Assembly: GCA_963781035.1 (NCBI GenBank)
Contig: CAWAEN010000001.1
Span: 1 to 64,000, forward strand
DNA: 64,000 bases
Direction of reading: 5' to 3'
Source of the DNA: SZUA-35 sp963781035
GTDB taxonomy: Bacteria > Actinomycetota > Acidimicrobiia > Acidimicrobiales > SZUA-35
Shown here: piece after piece, positions 37,480 to 47,739 of the stretch
How positions within the stretch are numbered: position 1 is the stretch's first letter
Layout: each line of letters starts with the position of its first letter
The notes under the pieces: generated by a model
What the model was told of the DNA's origin: nothing
The model's database searches: none
What the model saw: the letters and a program-made list of their open reading frames with translations, nothing else
Program-made: the position numbers and the translations under genes

Positions 37480-39673
37480 TCAGTCGAGATCGAAACGGTC
37501 GAGCATCATGACCTTGTTCCAGGCCTTGACGAATGCGTTGACGAACCGCTCGCCACCATCGCTCGCGCCATAGACCTCGGAGATCGCTCGCAACTGCGAG
37601 TTGGCTCCGAAGACGAGGTCGTAGCGGGTTCCCGTCCACTTCACCGTCCCGGAGGCACGGTCGCGACCCTCGAAGGCCGTCTCGTCGGCCGATGTCGGCT
37701 GCCACTCGGTGCCGTGGTCGACGAGGTTCACGAAGAAGTCGTTCGTGAGCTGACCGGGCCGATCGGTGAAGACACCGTGGTTGGAGCCGTCGTAGTTGCC
37801 TTGGAGTACGCGCATACCACCGACGAGGGCCGTCATCTCCGGAGCGCTGAGGGTCAACAATTGCGCCTTGTCGACCATCAGATGCTCGGGAGCCTGGACG
37901 TTGCCCTTGCCGAGGTAGTTGGTGAAACCATCAGCCTTCGGCTCGAGGGCGGCGAACGACTCGGTGTCGGTCTGCTCCTGCGACGCGTCGCCGCGACCAC
38001 TCGTGAACGGCACGGTGATGTCGTAGCCGGCAGCCTTGGCTGCGGTCTCGACCGCGGCGCAGCCACCGAGGACGATCAGGTCGGCCATCGACACGTCGAT
38101 GCCCGAATCGGCCCGGACGGTTTCGAGTACGCCGAGCACTCGGCGCAGCTCAGCCGGGTTGTTGGCTTCCCAATCATTCTGGGGGGCGAGACGGACGCGA
38201 GCACCGTTGGCGCCGCCCCGCTTGTCGCTGTTGCGGAAGGTAGAGGCCGAGGCCCATGCAGTCGAAACGAGGTCGGCGATGCTGAGGCCGGCATCGAGCA
38301 CCTTGGCCTTGAGCATGGAGACATCGGCATCGCTGAGGGTGGTGCCGGCGGGGATCGGATCCTGCCAGATCAGCTCCTCCGAAGGAACCTCGGGTCCGAC
38401 GTAACGAGAGATCGGGCCCATGTCACGGTGGGTCAGCTTGAACCAGGCCCGGGCGAACGCATCGGCGAACTGGTCGGGGTTGGCGTGGAACCGGGCCGAG
38501 ATCTCGGCGTAGACCGGATCCATCTTCATGGCCATGTCGGCGGTGGTCATCATCGGTGCGTGGGTGACACCGTCGAGGAAGGCATCGGGAACGAGCTTTG
38601 CCGCTTCGGGATCCGTGGGCTTCCACTGCTTGGCGCCGGCGGGGCTCTCGGTGAGCTCCCAGTCGTAGCCGAGAAGCATGTCGAAGTACGACATGTCCCA
38701 CTTCGTGGGTGTGGGGGTCCACGCTCCCTCGACGCCACTCGTGGTGGCGTGCTCGGCGACGCCGGACTCGAAGGCGTTCTTCCAACCGAGACCCATCTGC
38801 TGCATCGGGGAGCCCTCTGGCTCGGGGCCGACGAGTTCCGGGTCACCGGCGCCGTGGGCCTTGCCGAAGGTGTGTCCGCCGGCCGTGAGTGCCACGGTCT
38901 CTTCGTCGTTCATTGCCATGCGGGCGAAGGTCTCGCGGATGTCACGAGCCGAGTCCGAGCGGGTCGGGGTTGCCGTTGGGGCCTTCCGGATTGACGTAGA
39001 TCAATCCCATCTGGACCGCGCCGAGTGGATTCTCGAGCTCGCGGTCCCCCTTGTAGCGCTCGTCTCCGAGCCAGGTGGTCTCGGGGCCCCAGTAGATGTC
39101 CTCTTCGGGCGCCCACACGTCTTCACGGCCACCGGCGAAGCCGAAGGTCTGGAAGCCCATCGACTCGAGCGCGACGTTGCCGGCGAGGATCATGAGATCG
39201 GCCCACGAGATCTTGTTGCCGTACTTCTGCTTGACCGGGAGGAGCAGACCACGAGCCTTGTCGAGGTTGCCGTTGTCCGGCCAGCTGTTGAGCGGGGCGA
39301 AGCGCTGCGTGCCGTTGCCGGCGCCACCGCGGCCGTCTTCGATGCGGTAGGTGCCGGCGCTGTGCCAGGCGAGGCGGATCATGAGACCGCCGTAGTGGCC
39401 GTAGTCGGCCGGCCACCACTCCTGGGAGTCGGTCATCAGCGTCGTGAGGTCGTTCTTGACTGCGGCGAGGTCGAGAGATGCGAACTCGGCGGCGTAGTCG
39501 AAGTCGTCGCCCAGCGGGTCGGAAGCCGGGCTCCCCTGATGGAGGATGTTCAAGTTGAGCTGATTGGGCCACCAGTGCTGGTTGGCGGTGGAGCCCTGTG
39601 CGGTGTGCGCATTGTGCATCACCGGGCACTTCGGGGCGTCTTCATTGATGTCGGGTGCGACTTGTTCGGTCAT
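37480..39673 (-). pseudogene. katG: Catalase-peroxidase KatG, one frameshift
   Basis: Start MTEQVAPDINEDAPKCPVM at 39673. The N-terminal frame has MIRLAWHSAGTYR (distal His and the crosslinked Trp) and GLIYVNPEGPNGNPDPL (the crosslinked Tyr). The frame breaks at about 38955, right after that, and ARDIRETFARMAMNDEETVALTAGGHTFGKAHGAG (proximal His) continues in another. The C-terminal copy domain is complete to 37480. Corrected length is about 730 residues. The enzyme is a haem catalase and peroxidase. It lies 52 bases downstream of furA, the classic furA-katG operon. Confidence 0.93.
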
Positions 39674-39725
39674 GATGTTCCTTGCGTGGGTGTGATGATG
39701 CGGGTGGTTGATGATGCGGGTGTGT

Positions 39726-40142
39726 TCACTCCGACTGACACCGGGAGCAACGCCCCCAGTACACGACCTCGGCTTCGTCGATTTCGAATCCGTGATCGTG
39801 ATCCGGTGTGAGGCATGGCACGGCTCCGACGGCGCAGTCGACGTCGACCATGGTGCTGCACTCACGACAGATCAGGTGGTGGTGGTTGTCGCCGACTCGG
39901 GTTTCGTACCGGGCCGCCGATCCAGCGGGCTGGATGCGACGGATCAGTTCCTTGTCGACCAGCACGGCCACGGTGTCGTACACCGCTTGGCGTGAGATCG
40001 ACCCGATGACCGAACGCACTTCTTCGGTCAATTCGTCGGCCGTGGCGTGGGGACGGCTCGACACCGCTCGCATGATGGCGAGGCGCTGCGCAGTCACTTG
40101 GACCCCGTTTCCGCGCAGCAGTTCGTCGACTCCGTCCGTCAC
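39726..40142 (-). CDS. furA: Ferric-uptake-type regulator FurA
   Basis: 138 residues from the GTG at 40142, chosen because it fits the length of FurA and lies 7 bases after a CAGTGT -10; an upstream ATG at 40190 would place the operator inside the gene. The winged helix reads VTAQRLAIMRAVSSRPHATADELTEEVR and SRQAVYDTVAVLVDKELIRRIQPAGSAARYETR. The metal-binding part has VGDNHHHLICRECSTMVDVDC and DEAEVVYWGRCSRCQSE, with the HHH and two CxxC pairs. It represses katG and itself and releases DNA on oxidation. Confidence 0.92.
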   Translation of the reverse strand: MTDGVDELLRGNGVQVTAQRLAIMRAVSSRPHATADELTEEVRSVIGSISRQAVYDTVAVLVDKELIRRIQPAGSAARYETRVGDNHHHLICRECSTMVDVDCAVGAVPCLTPDHDHGFEIDEAEVVYWGRCSRCQSE

Positions 40143-40149
40143 GTTCGAC

Positions 40150-40178
40150 ACACTGCCAAAGATTCTGGACTCAGTCAA
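40150..40178 (-). promoter_or_regulatory. furA promoter overlapping a FurA-box-like operator
   Basis: On the minus strand TTGACT (40178-40173) and CAGTGT (40155-40150) are 17 bases apart, a good -35/-10 pair, and the spacer begins GAGTCCAGAATC. TTGACTxAxTCCAGAA is similar, as I recall it, to the operator in front of mycobacterial and streptomycete furA genes. The start codon is 7 bases after the -10, so the message would be leaderless, as in mycobacteria. Confidence 0.5.
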
Positions 40179-40242
40179 GTCTTTGACCATGTCCGTTTCT
40201 GTTGGCCCGCCCCGTCGCCCGAGGAGGACCGCCACCCCGCAC

Positions 40243-40248
40243 TACGAT
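40243..40248 (+). promoter_or_regulatory. Probable -10 element of the TIGR04086-like gene
   Basis: TACGAT ends 6 bases before the GTG at 40255; no ribosome site is present. Confidence 0.5.
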
Positions 40249-40254
40249 GGCCCG

Positions 40255-40654
40255 GTGATTGCCATCGACTGGATCGTCATCCGATCCGCCGCTCTCGCCG
40301 GGCTCTTCGTCCTCGTGCCGTCGATCGTCGTGCTGACGTTGGTCCTCGACGACTCGGCTTCCTCCCTCTGGATCTATGTGTTCGGTCTGCTGTTGGTGTT
40401 CGGCTTCCTGACCGCGGGCTACGGCGCCGGGCGGGCCCGAAGCGACACGCCCGATGATTCACGGGGCGATCGCCGGTCTCAGCTGCTACCTCGTGATCCA
40501 GCTGTTCGGGTCGATCTCGCGTCTGATCCGCGGCGAGTCGGTCAACCCTCTGCAGTATCCCTTCCTCGCCATCCTCAGCGCCGCGCTCGGCGCCAGCGGG
40601 GCCCTGTTCGCCGACTGGTATCGACGCAAGGGCCTGCGCAGCCCGGCCAACTGA
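40255..40654 (+). pseudogene. TIGR04086-like membrane protein, one frameshift
   Basis: The first frame (IAIDWIVIRSAALAGLFVLVPSIVVLTLVLDD and a second helix WIYVFGLLLVFGFLTAGYGAGRAR) covers two membrane helices. At about 40448 it shifts and MIHGAIAGLSCYLVIQLFGSISRLIRGE and FLAILSAALGASGALFADWYRRKG give two more. Four helices with a conserved glycine-rich turn fit TIGR04086 proteins, whose role is unknown. Corrected length is about 132 residues. Confidence 0.65.
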
Positions 40655-40746
40655 CGCGAGCTCCCGCGACTCTCGTTCTCCGTTGCGTTCTTCGCCGGCA
40701 CGCGCAACATCGCGACGCAGAAGGGAAGGCTCGGTTGCCGAGCCGC

Positions 40747-40752
40747 TAGTCT
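40747..40752 (+). promoter_or_regulatory. Probable -10 element of rnpB
   Basis: TAGTCT lies 8 bases before the first base of the RNase P P1 helix, the normal distance to a transcription start. No convincing -35 is seen. Confidence 0.5.
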
Positions 40753-40760
40753 CGCCCGCT

Positions 40761-41132
<372 letters not shown>

Positions 41133-41147
41133 AACCTCAACCGCTCC

Positions 41148-41234
41148 TCATGGTTTCCGATGTGTATTGATCCGGAACTCGAGCGTGTTGCCGGAGGGGT
41201 CTTTGAACCAGACGATCTGGTCCCGGTCTTCTCC
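41148..41234 (-). pseudogene. C-terminal remnant of a VOC protein
   Basis: The minus strand codes DQIVWFKDPSGNTLEFRINT and a stop, which is the last strand of a glyoxalase/dioxygenase fold (DP.GN..EF). No upstream part is preserved. It sits directly after the RNase P gene. Confidence 0.5.
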
Positions 41235-41319
41235 CACAGAGCGGCCAGATGTGATACATCTTGTGTCCGGCTGGGGCCTACCTGACGTAGACCCCATGGC
41301 CACGTGACCAGATGACCAG

Positions 41320-42364
41320 ATGACTACAACGCACATCGCCTCTTGGATAGGGATTGCAATTTGTCTCAGCCAGTCGGCGATGTTTTCCGGCCTCAATCTG
41401 GCATTCTTCTCCGTCACCCGCATGCGGCTCGAGTCCGAAGCCGAGCAGGAGAACGCCGCCGCCGTACGCATCCTCAGGCTGCGCAGCGACGCCAACTTCC
41501 TGTTGTGCACGATCCTGTGGGGAAATGTCGGTGTCAACGTGCTGTTGGCGCTGCTGAGCGAGTCCGTGCTGGCCGGCGTCGGCGGCTTCGTGTTCTCTAC
41601 CGTCGGCATCACGATCTTCGGCGAAATCGGGCCACAGGCCTACTTCTCGCGCCACGCGTTGCGAATGGGTTCGCTGTTCACGCCGGTCATCAGGTTCTAC
41701 CAGGTCCTGTTGTTCCCCGTTGCCAAACCGAGCTCGCTGATACTCGACGGCTGGGTCGGACCGGAAGGCCCGAACTTCATGGGCCGGAGCGCGACGTCGA
41801 GATAATTCTGCAAAAACACATCATCGAGGACGATTCGGAGATCGGTGCCGCCGAGGGGCGTGGTGCGTTGAACTTCCTCGATCTCGATGACCGCCTGGTC
41901 TCGCGCGAGGGGGCCCGCTCGACCCGGAAACGATTTTCGAGCTGCCGTCGAAACTCGACCTTCCGCTGATCCCAGACTTGGAATCCGCAGAGGGCGAGGC
42001 GTTCATCGAGCGCTTGAAGGGGATCAACAAGAAGTGGATCGTGCTCACCGACGAGAACGGTGATCCGTTGCTGGTGCTCGATGCCGAGGCGTTTGTCTTC
42101 AAACTCTTCGCCGACCGCGCTGACATGGACGTGTACGAATTCGCTCACCGGCCAATCGTCGTCGCCGACCCGAATGCCACAATCGAGAACGTGCTCGACC
42201 TCTTCGTCGTCGACGCCGAACACCGCAACGATCGCGTGATCGATCACGACGTGATCCTGTTCTGGGCGCCGGACAGCAAGCGGATCATCACCGGTGCCGA
42301 CATTCTCGGGCGCCTGCTCCAGGGGATCGTCCGACGCATCGAGCCGGACGAGGCGGACGGGTAA
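41320..42364 (+). pseudogene. CNNM/HlyC-CorC-like transporter, two frameshifts
   Basis: The first frame carries a DUF21/CNNM membrane domain of four helices (WIGIAICLSQSAMFSGLNLAFFSV, then FLLCTILWGNVGVNVLLALLSES and GGFVFSTVGITIFGEIGPQAYFSRHA). Frames change at about 41785 and 41915 and continue VEIILQKHIIEDDSEIGAAEG and, to the stop, a CBS-like part (IFELPSKLDLPLIPDLE, then NVLDLFVVDAEHRNDRV). CNNM proteins are thought to transport Mg or Co or to sense it. Corrected length is about 347 residues, shorter than full CorC proteins, which also have a C-terminal CorC domain. Confidence 0.75.
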
Positions 42365-42614
42365 CGGCGGTGGCATCTGTGCTGGGACACTCCCCGGAAG
42401 AATGCCTCCGAACGTACGCCCACTGGTGGCCGGTGAACATGAGCCGATCCGCACCGCGGCGGCCAGCCGGGGCCGAACCAGGGCGAGCCGCGGACCTATT
42501 CGCGTGACTCGGCGACACCGCGATCGAGTCGTAGCCGTTGTCCGCGGGACGCAGGCGGCGGAAGCGCCTGCCGGTACCCGGCCCACGGCCAACTCACCGC
42601 AACCACACGCCTCT
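42365..42614. other. Gap between convergent genes, nothing recognised
   Basis: Short reading frames on both strands are not supported by composition or motifs. No clear hairpin with a T-run is seen. Confidence 0.4.
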
Positions 42615-43136
42615 TCATCTGGGATCGGGCAGGCCATCCAGTGCGAGCGCCGCGTTGGTGTACCGGCCGTCGTCGGTGACCTCACGCCCGAACCAGGTGG
42701 GCGGCTCGAATGCGGCGAGCGCCTCGGAGGAGCCGAACTCCACTTCGGCCAAGACGAGCCCGTCGAGGCCACCGCTGAACACGTCGAGTTCGATGACCTG
42801 CTCGTCGAACGGGATGCGGTGGCGGACCTTGACCACGCGTCGCCCCTCGGTGTGAGGCCATGCGGCATCGAACTGTTCACGGTCGATCGTCCATTCGAGT
42901 TCGGTCCGCTCGGCGCCGCCGCCGGCCTTCACCGTGAGCGTGAATCCCTCCGCTCCGGCATCGCGCACCCGCACCGATGCCTGCTCCCTGGCGGCGAGGT
43001 ACCCCTGACGCATCTCGGTGTTGTCGGACAGATCGATGCCTGCCGGGATGGCATCGATGAGGAACTTGCGCTCTCGTTCGATGGTGGACGCCGGCGCCGT
43101 CGGGCCGTCGTCTCGGGCCGATCGCGAGTGCTGCAA
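42615..43136 (-). CDS. CYTH-domain protein (triphosphate tunnel metalloenzyme)
   Basis: Supported from STIERERKFLIDAIPAGIDL to the stop at 42615. The IERERKFL opening is the ExExK motif of the CYTH fold, and RVRDAGAEGFTLTVKAGG, VKVRHRIP and AEVEFGSSEALAAF are further tunnel strands with charged side chains. CYTH enzymes split inorganic triphosphate or make cyclic AMP. The start is uncertain: no ATG or GTG is near, and the TTG at 43136 lies too close to its GGAGG. It directly follows the CHAD gene, its usual partner. Confidence 0.8.
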   Translation of the reverse strand: MQHSRSARDDGPTAPASTIERERKFLIDAIPAGIDLSDNTEMRQGYLAAREQASVRVRDAGAEGFTLTVKAGGGAERTELEWTIDREQFDAAWPHTEGRRVVKVRHRIPFDEQVIELDVFSGGLDGLVLAEVEFGSSEALAAFEPPTWFGREVTDDGRYTNAALALDGLPDPR

Positions 43137-44058
43137 TTCCTCCCGTCGGCAGTTCGGGTCCGGCACTTCTGGTGGCTCGCCAGTAGGCAGTGATCCTGGA
43201 GCTGAACTCCGAGGGGCGCTCGGCATAGATGGCCATGCCTGTTCGCAACGCCGGCATTCGGAGTTCACGTTGCTGGTCGAGCGCCACGCGACGCGCATGG
43301 TCGACGATGTCAGGGGTGCCGTAACGATCGGGATCGGCGTCGAGCGACTCGACGAGGACGGCGAGGTCGTGGTCGTCGCCCAGTGCGTCGGCGAGCCGGT
43401 CGAGTTCGTCGATCAGGGGTGCCGATCATGCTCGGCGAGGCCTTCCGCAGGAGGCGCAACTGGTACCACAGGTGTTTCACCGACTTGCGCCACTCGTGCA
43501 TGTGCTCGTCGTTGGCATCGTTCTGTGCCGTTCGCAGAGCACGGCGTCCGCGACGGTAGGTGGCCGTCAAGCCGTCGGCGATCGCGTCGATTCCGCCGGT
43601 CGAGTTTCCGCCCGCTGCCCGGTCCCTGGCCTCGTCGAGCAGGTTGCGGGCGTCGACGATTCGGTCATCACCGGCTTCGATCGCACCGGTCACCTCGGCC
43701 GCGAGGACTGCCTGTCGGTTGCGGACCGGCTCGAGTCGATCGTCGAGGTCGTGAGCGCCCAGGAGCGTGTCGAGCGTTGCGAGGAGCGCGTGGGCGTCGC
43801 GCATCGCCGAGAGCTGGTTGGCGGCATCGCGCACGGTCGGTCGAACGGTCGGAACTCGTCTCCGAGCGCTGATTGTACCAGTCGGGCGAGCCCGCGAGCC
43901 TCCTTGCAGCGCTTGCGGACGTCGTGCACGGCAGTCTCGACGTCGGCCGAGCCAGCGATCACGGCGTCGAGCAGTTCGATCGCGTCACCGAGACGTTCGA
44001 CCGCGACGCGGCGAACCTCCCGCTTCACGGCCTTCATCGGATCAAACACGTATCCCAT
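43130..44058 (-). pseudogene. CHAD-domain protein, two frameshifts
   Basis: Start MGYVFDPMKAVKREVRRVAVERLGDAIELL at 44058. The helical repeats carry the conserved histidines: VETAVHDVRKRCKEARGLARL, then in other frames ANDEHMHEWRKSVKHLWYQLRLL and LADALGDDHDLAVLVESLDAD, and RRVALDQQRELR. Frames change at about 43835 and 43430. The C-terminal end is not defined because the frame stays open into the CYTH gene. CHAD domains bind polyphosphate and their genes go with CYTH or PPK genes. Confidence 0.75.
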
Positions 44059-44535
44059 CGCTGCCAGTGAAACCGCCACACGATGCCGGGTCAAACGTGA
44101 CGAGGCGTCGACTCTTCAGGGCGAAACCTCGGGTCCGCCTTGCGGGATGTCGCAACGTCGGTTGACAACGGAACTCGACATCGGGGAACTCCTGTGACCG
44201 ACGAAGTGGCCATCGACGCATCTGTCGCGAACGTCTGCCGTCGGCCCAAGAAGTTGACCAAGGGCCGTCTACACACTTGAGCAGGTACGGCCCGCCGTGG
44301 CCGCCCCGGCCGAGTATTGTCCTTTCTCGCGCACCAACTGAGCGCTGAGTCGAATCAAGGATCGGGTATGTCGATTGAGGCGGAGGCTGCCTTCCATGGC
44401 AGAAACCAGAACGCGGTTGCCGGCGCTCAGCGTCGGATCCCGGGACCAGTAGCAGGAGTTCGAGTCAACGAGAGGTACCACCGCGCTCGGCATGCCGCGG
44501 GTGTGGACGATGCCGTGGCGACTGCGTCTCGTTTC
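44059..44535. other. Gap of about 480 bases; possible 28-residue ORF
   Basis: A TTGACA at 44162 precedes a GTG at 44194 that could code a basic peptide of 28 residues ending at 44280 (TDEVAIDASVANV then RRPKKLTKG). There is no further support for it. The rest, to 44535, shows no feature that I can defend. Confidence 0.25.
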
Positions 44536-46096
44536 GTGATCATCGACCTGTTCGAAGAAGGAACGCCTCGCCACTTCTACGATGTCGTGATCGTCGGAAC
44601 CGGGCCGGCGGGTATCACCGTCGCAAACGAGCTTTCCGGCAGCGGACTCTCGGTCGGAGCGCTGGAAAGTGGTGGGCGGACCACGCGGCCATTGACCGAT
44701 CGGCTTCGTGCGACGGTCAGTGAAGGCATCGAGATCAAGGAGCACTCTCGCGAGCGTGTTTCGGCGGCACCTCCACGACATGGGCGACGCTGTCACGCCC
44801 GCTTTCGCCCGCCAATCTCAACGGCGAGAACGGTGGCGACCGATGGCCCATCGACTACGAGGAAGCCGAGCCGTTCTATAGCGTGGCGTCGGAACGCTAC
44901 GGGTTCCCTTCGCTCGAGGCGTTCGACGACTCGCGGGTTCGACGGTGTGCGGGCACGGAGTGAGTTCGCTCCAGAGTGGGAGCTACTCACCGAACGCCTC
45001 TACCTCGCCCCCCGCAAGGCACCCAACTTCGCCGCCGAGCACCGCGACACGTTCGGCAGAGAAGGTACCGATGCGATCCTCGGTGCCACAGCCGTCAGCC
45101 TGGAGGCGGACGGCAGCGGTGCGGTGACATCGGTTCGCTACCGCGACCCATGGGGAACCACCGCCAGGTCGAGTGCGGCCGAGTCGTCCTCGCCTGCGGA
45201 GGGATCGAGAATGCTCGCCCTGCTCTTGCGTCCAAGAACCAGTGCCCGGATGGTCTGGGTAATCAGTACGACCAGGTTGGTCGCTACATGATGAACCATC
45301 CGGACGCTGTCGGCGAGGTGATCCTCGACACACCCCTGTGCGAGAAGTGCCACATCTCTTCGGATGCATGGTTGGCGGTAGGCTGGGTATGCGTTTCTAC
45401 ACCTACGCGACGGCGTTGGGCTTCTCGACAGCTCATCCGATTCGAGCCGGCTGTTCCGTGGTCAGACCGCCGTGGCATCGAGGCCTTCTTGACGGTGATG
45501 AAACGATCGAGCGTGCTACTCGATCTGTTCGCAAAGCGCCAGCACGGCAAGGTCGCTTCTTTGCGCGATTACGCAGAGACCGGAGACGAATCAGATCTGC
45601 AGAACTGCGCGAAAGGCGGGACGAGATTGGGCGTCAGCTCGTGTGGGCAATGGCCAAGGACAGCCCGTGGATCGCGAGCTATCTCTACTATCGCCTGCGT
45701 CGTTCCGCCTCGCCGCAGGTCACTCGCGTGCGGCTGCGCGACTTCATGGAGATGGAGCCGGATCCACAGAACCGAGTGACGTTGTCCACTTCGCTCGACG
45801 AACACGGCGAACCTCTCGCCGATGTCGCCCATGCCTGCGGTCCCCGTGATCGTCTTTCGATGACCACTCTGCAACAAGCGCTGTCGCACGAATTGAAGCG
45901 GTTGAATGCGGGACGCCTGGTCGACCCTCTGGGAGACGTCGACCCTTGGCCCATCGACCGTGACGCCTCACACCACATGGGCACGACTCGTATGGGTTCC
46001 GACCTCGCGACGTCGGTGGTCGATGCAGACTGCAGGCTCCACGGCAGCCCCAACACCTTCGTTGCCGGGAGCTCGGTGTTCACCACGAGCGGCTGA
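44536..46096 (+). pseudogene. GMC-family oxidoreductase, several frameshifts and a nonsense codon
   Basis: Near the start FYDVVIVGTGPAGITVANELSGSGL is the FAD-binding motif. Across different frames follow VFGGTSTTWATLSRPL, DRWPIDYEEAEPFYSVASERYG, CGRVVLACGGIENAR, NQYDQVGRYMMNHPD and, at the end, DASHHMGTTRMGSDLATSVVDADCRLHG and FVAGSSVFTTSG. There, GG should continue as GGANPTFTIVALAVRLAAHIR; the second Gly codon is TGA at 46094, and the expected tail is still readable after it. At least four frame changes plus a stop suggest true decay. GMC enzymes of this form oxidise sugars or alcohols in surface-polysaccharide clusters. Confidence 0.75.
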
Positions 46097-46189
46097 GCCA
46101 ATCCGACTTTCACCATCGTTGCCCTTGCAGTGAGGCTCGCGGCCCACATCCGAAGCGACGCAGGCCGTGCCCCTTCGCCGTCGTTGAGG

Positions 46190-47170
46190 ATCGGCTCGGC
46201 GAGACCGACAATTGCCACCGAGGCGGCTGCAGAAGACGTCAAACGTGTGCTCGTTGTAGGAGCCGGGGATCGAGCGCGAAGCGAGCGGTGATTCCTGCGC
46301 TGCAACTCTCGAGCGACAGGTACAGCATCGAAGCGGTCGTTGCTCAATCCCGTGGCCAATTTCCGTGAACGGAGTCGACTACCAAGTTCGCGTCCATCGA
46401 CGATGTGAACAGCGACACGCTCGACGGGATCGATCTGATCTACATCGGCGTGGCGAAGCGGGCCTCAGGAGCCACGATCGAGCGTCTCGTCGATCTCGCC
46501 GGAGACGACGTCACATTCCTGGTGGACACACCGGTGCTCAACATCGCCCATCTTGCGAAAGGCAGAGCACTCGTCGGCCGCCCACTTCGTGGGCGGCCGA
46601 AGACTGTGCAACGTTGCCGTGGCTCGGCGTCATCGACGCCGCCGTCGCCGCCGGACGATGCGGCCCACCGGTAGAACTGTTGCTCGATCGATCGGCGTAC
46701 CGCTACCACGGCTTCGCAATGATGCGGAGAATCCCTCAGATCCCCACTGCGGGCGGCCAGGAAACGCAACCTTCCGAAGGGTTCTCGCTTTGATGTTCGA
46801 ATGGCCAACGGCACCCTGGCGTCATTGGTCACGCCACCCGCAACTACGAGTCCGGACACTTCCAGGGATCCGTCACGAGCGACGGAGCCGTCATCAGCGA
46901 TGACCCCTCGGTAGCGACCGATGGACTGCTGTTGGCGCCGATCGTCGAGGCCGGATGGTGCCAAGGCTTCGACCTTGGCGGCATCACCATACAACTCGAC
47001 CATTCCGAGCAGCTGGCTGCCGGCGGCGGGCTGGCAATCCGAGTCGGTCACCCAGCGCATGGACGACCTCAAGCGTGCTGGCTTGGTGCGAATGCTGCTC
47101 GACATCGATGAAGAAGCGCGGCGGCTACGCGGTCGAGGATGCGCTCGACGACATGATCATCGACGCCGCC
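46190..47170 (+). pseudogene. Gfo/Idh/MocA-like oxidoreductase, many frameshifts
   Basis: Recognisable parts in different frames are VLVVGAGDRAR (Rossmann loop), IPALQLSSDRYSIEAVVAQSRGQF, NSDTLDGIDLIYIGVAKRASG, DLAGDDVTFLVDTPVLNIAHL, LPWLGVIDAAVAAG and, near the end, VEDALDDMIIDAAMLRVGRW. Together they make an NAD(P)-binding sugar oxidoreductase of about 325 residues. It follows the GMC gene on the same strand, a pairing found in polysaccharide clusters. I count at least five breaks, so it is unlikely to be functional as written. Confidence 0.6.
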
Positions 47171-47454
47171 ATGCTGCGAGTAGGACGATGGCGCTCGAGT
47201 CCAGCGACATCAGTGGCCTCGCCGCTCGTGCGCCGTGCCATCACGGCGACTCGGCGGTGAGCTCGAGTCGATCGCCAACGACCCTGGTCTTCGGCCGGGA
47301 GATAGACCGTGAGCGGCAAGGAAATCGTGGCCGCGAGAGCCTCCGCATCAGGTGCGACGATCTCTTGGGCGGATCTTCTATTGCCTTTCCTCGAGCGGTC
47401 GGCCACCATGGGCGGTGCGTGGGACCGATCAGCGGTCTCGGATGGAGGACCAAA

Positions 47455-47724
47455 ATGTCAAGGACCACGAAATTGGCCAGCAAAGAAATTAGGAGCACGT
47501 CAGGTCGGAGGTCGCGACTCGCCGTTGGCTTCGGGACCGCGGTCGTCGCAGCGATGGCGATGGTGGCACTTCCGGCTTCGGCCGGTAGCGGTCACGTGAA
47601 TGATCAAGGCGTCAAGATCTCCAAGGTTCACATCTGCGTGAACGGCGGAAACACGATGCTCACCAGCCAAGCCAACGCTGCTGCACTCATCGGGTCCGGG
47701 GTGGCAACGAAGGGCGTTTGCTAG
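47455..47724 (+). CDS. Small secreted protein
   Basis: 89 residues. A strong GGAGGA site precedes the ATG. The N-terminus is basic (KEIRSTSGRRSR), followed by a hydrophobic helix (LAVGFGTAVVAAMAMVALPASA) and a typical signal peptidase site at ASA-GS, leaving about 45 residues. The mature part has two cysteines (HICVNGG and the C-terminal KGVC), which could form one disulfide. No family is recognised. It follows the broken GMC/Gfo pair. Confidence 0.7.
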   Translation: MSRTTKLASKEIRSTSGRRSRLAVGFGTAVVAAMAMVALPASAGSGHVNDQGVKISKVHICVNGGNTMLTSQANAAALIGSGVATKGVC

Positions 47725-47739
47725 GCCTCTTGGCCACCC

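Noticed and set aside
44536..46096. MftG, the GMC-type mycofactocin partner
   Set aside because: It is 13 kb from the mft genes, next to a Gfo/Idh gene as in polysaccharide clusters, and too broken to decide. I therefore do not name it.
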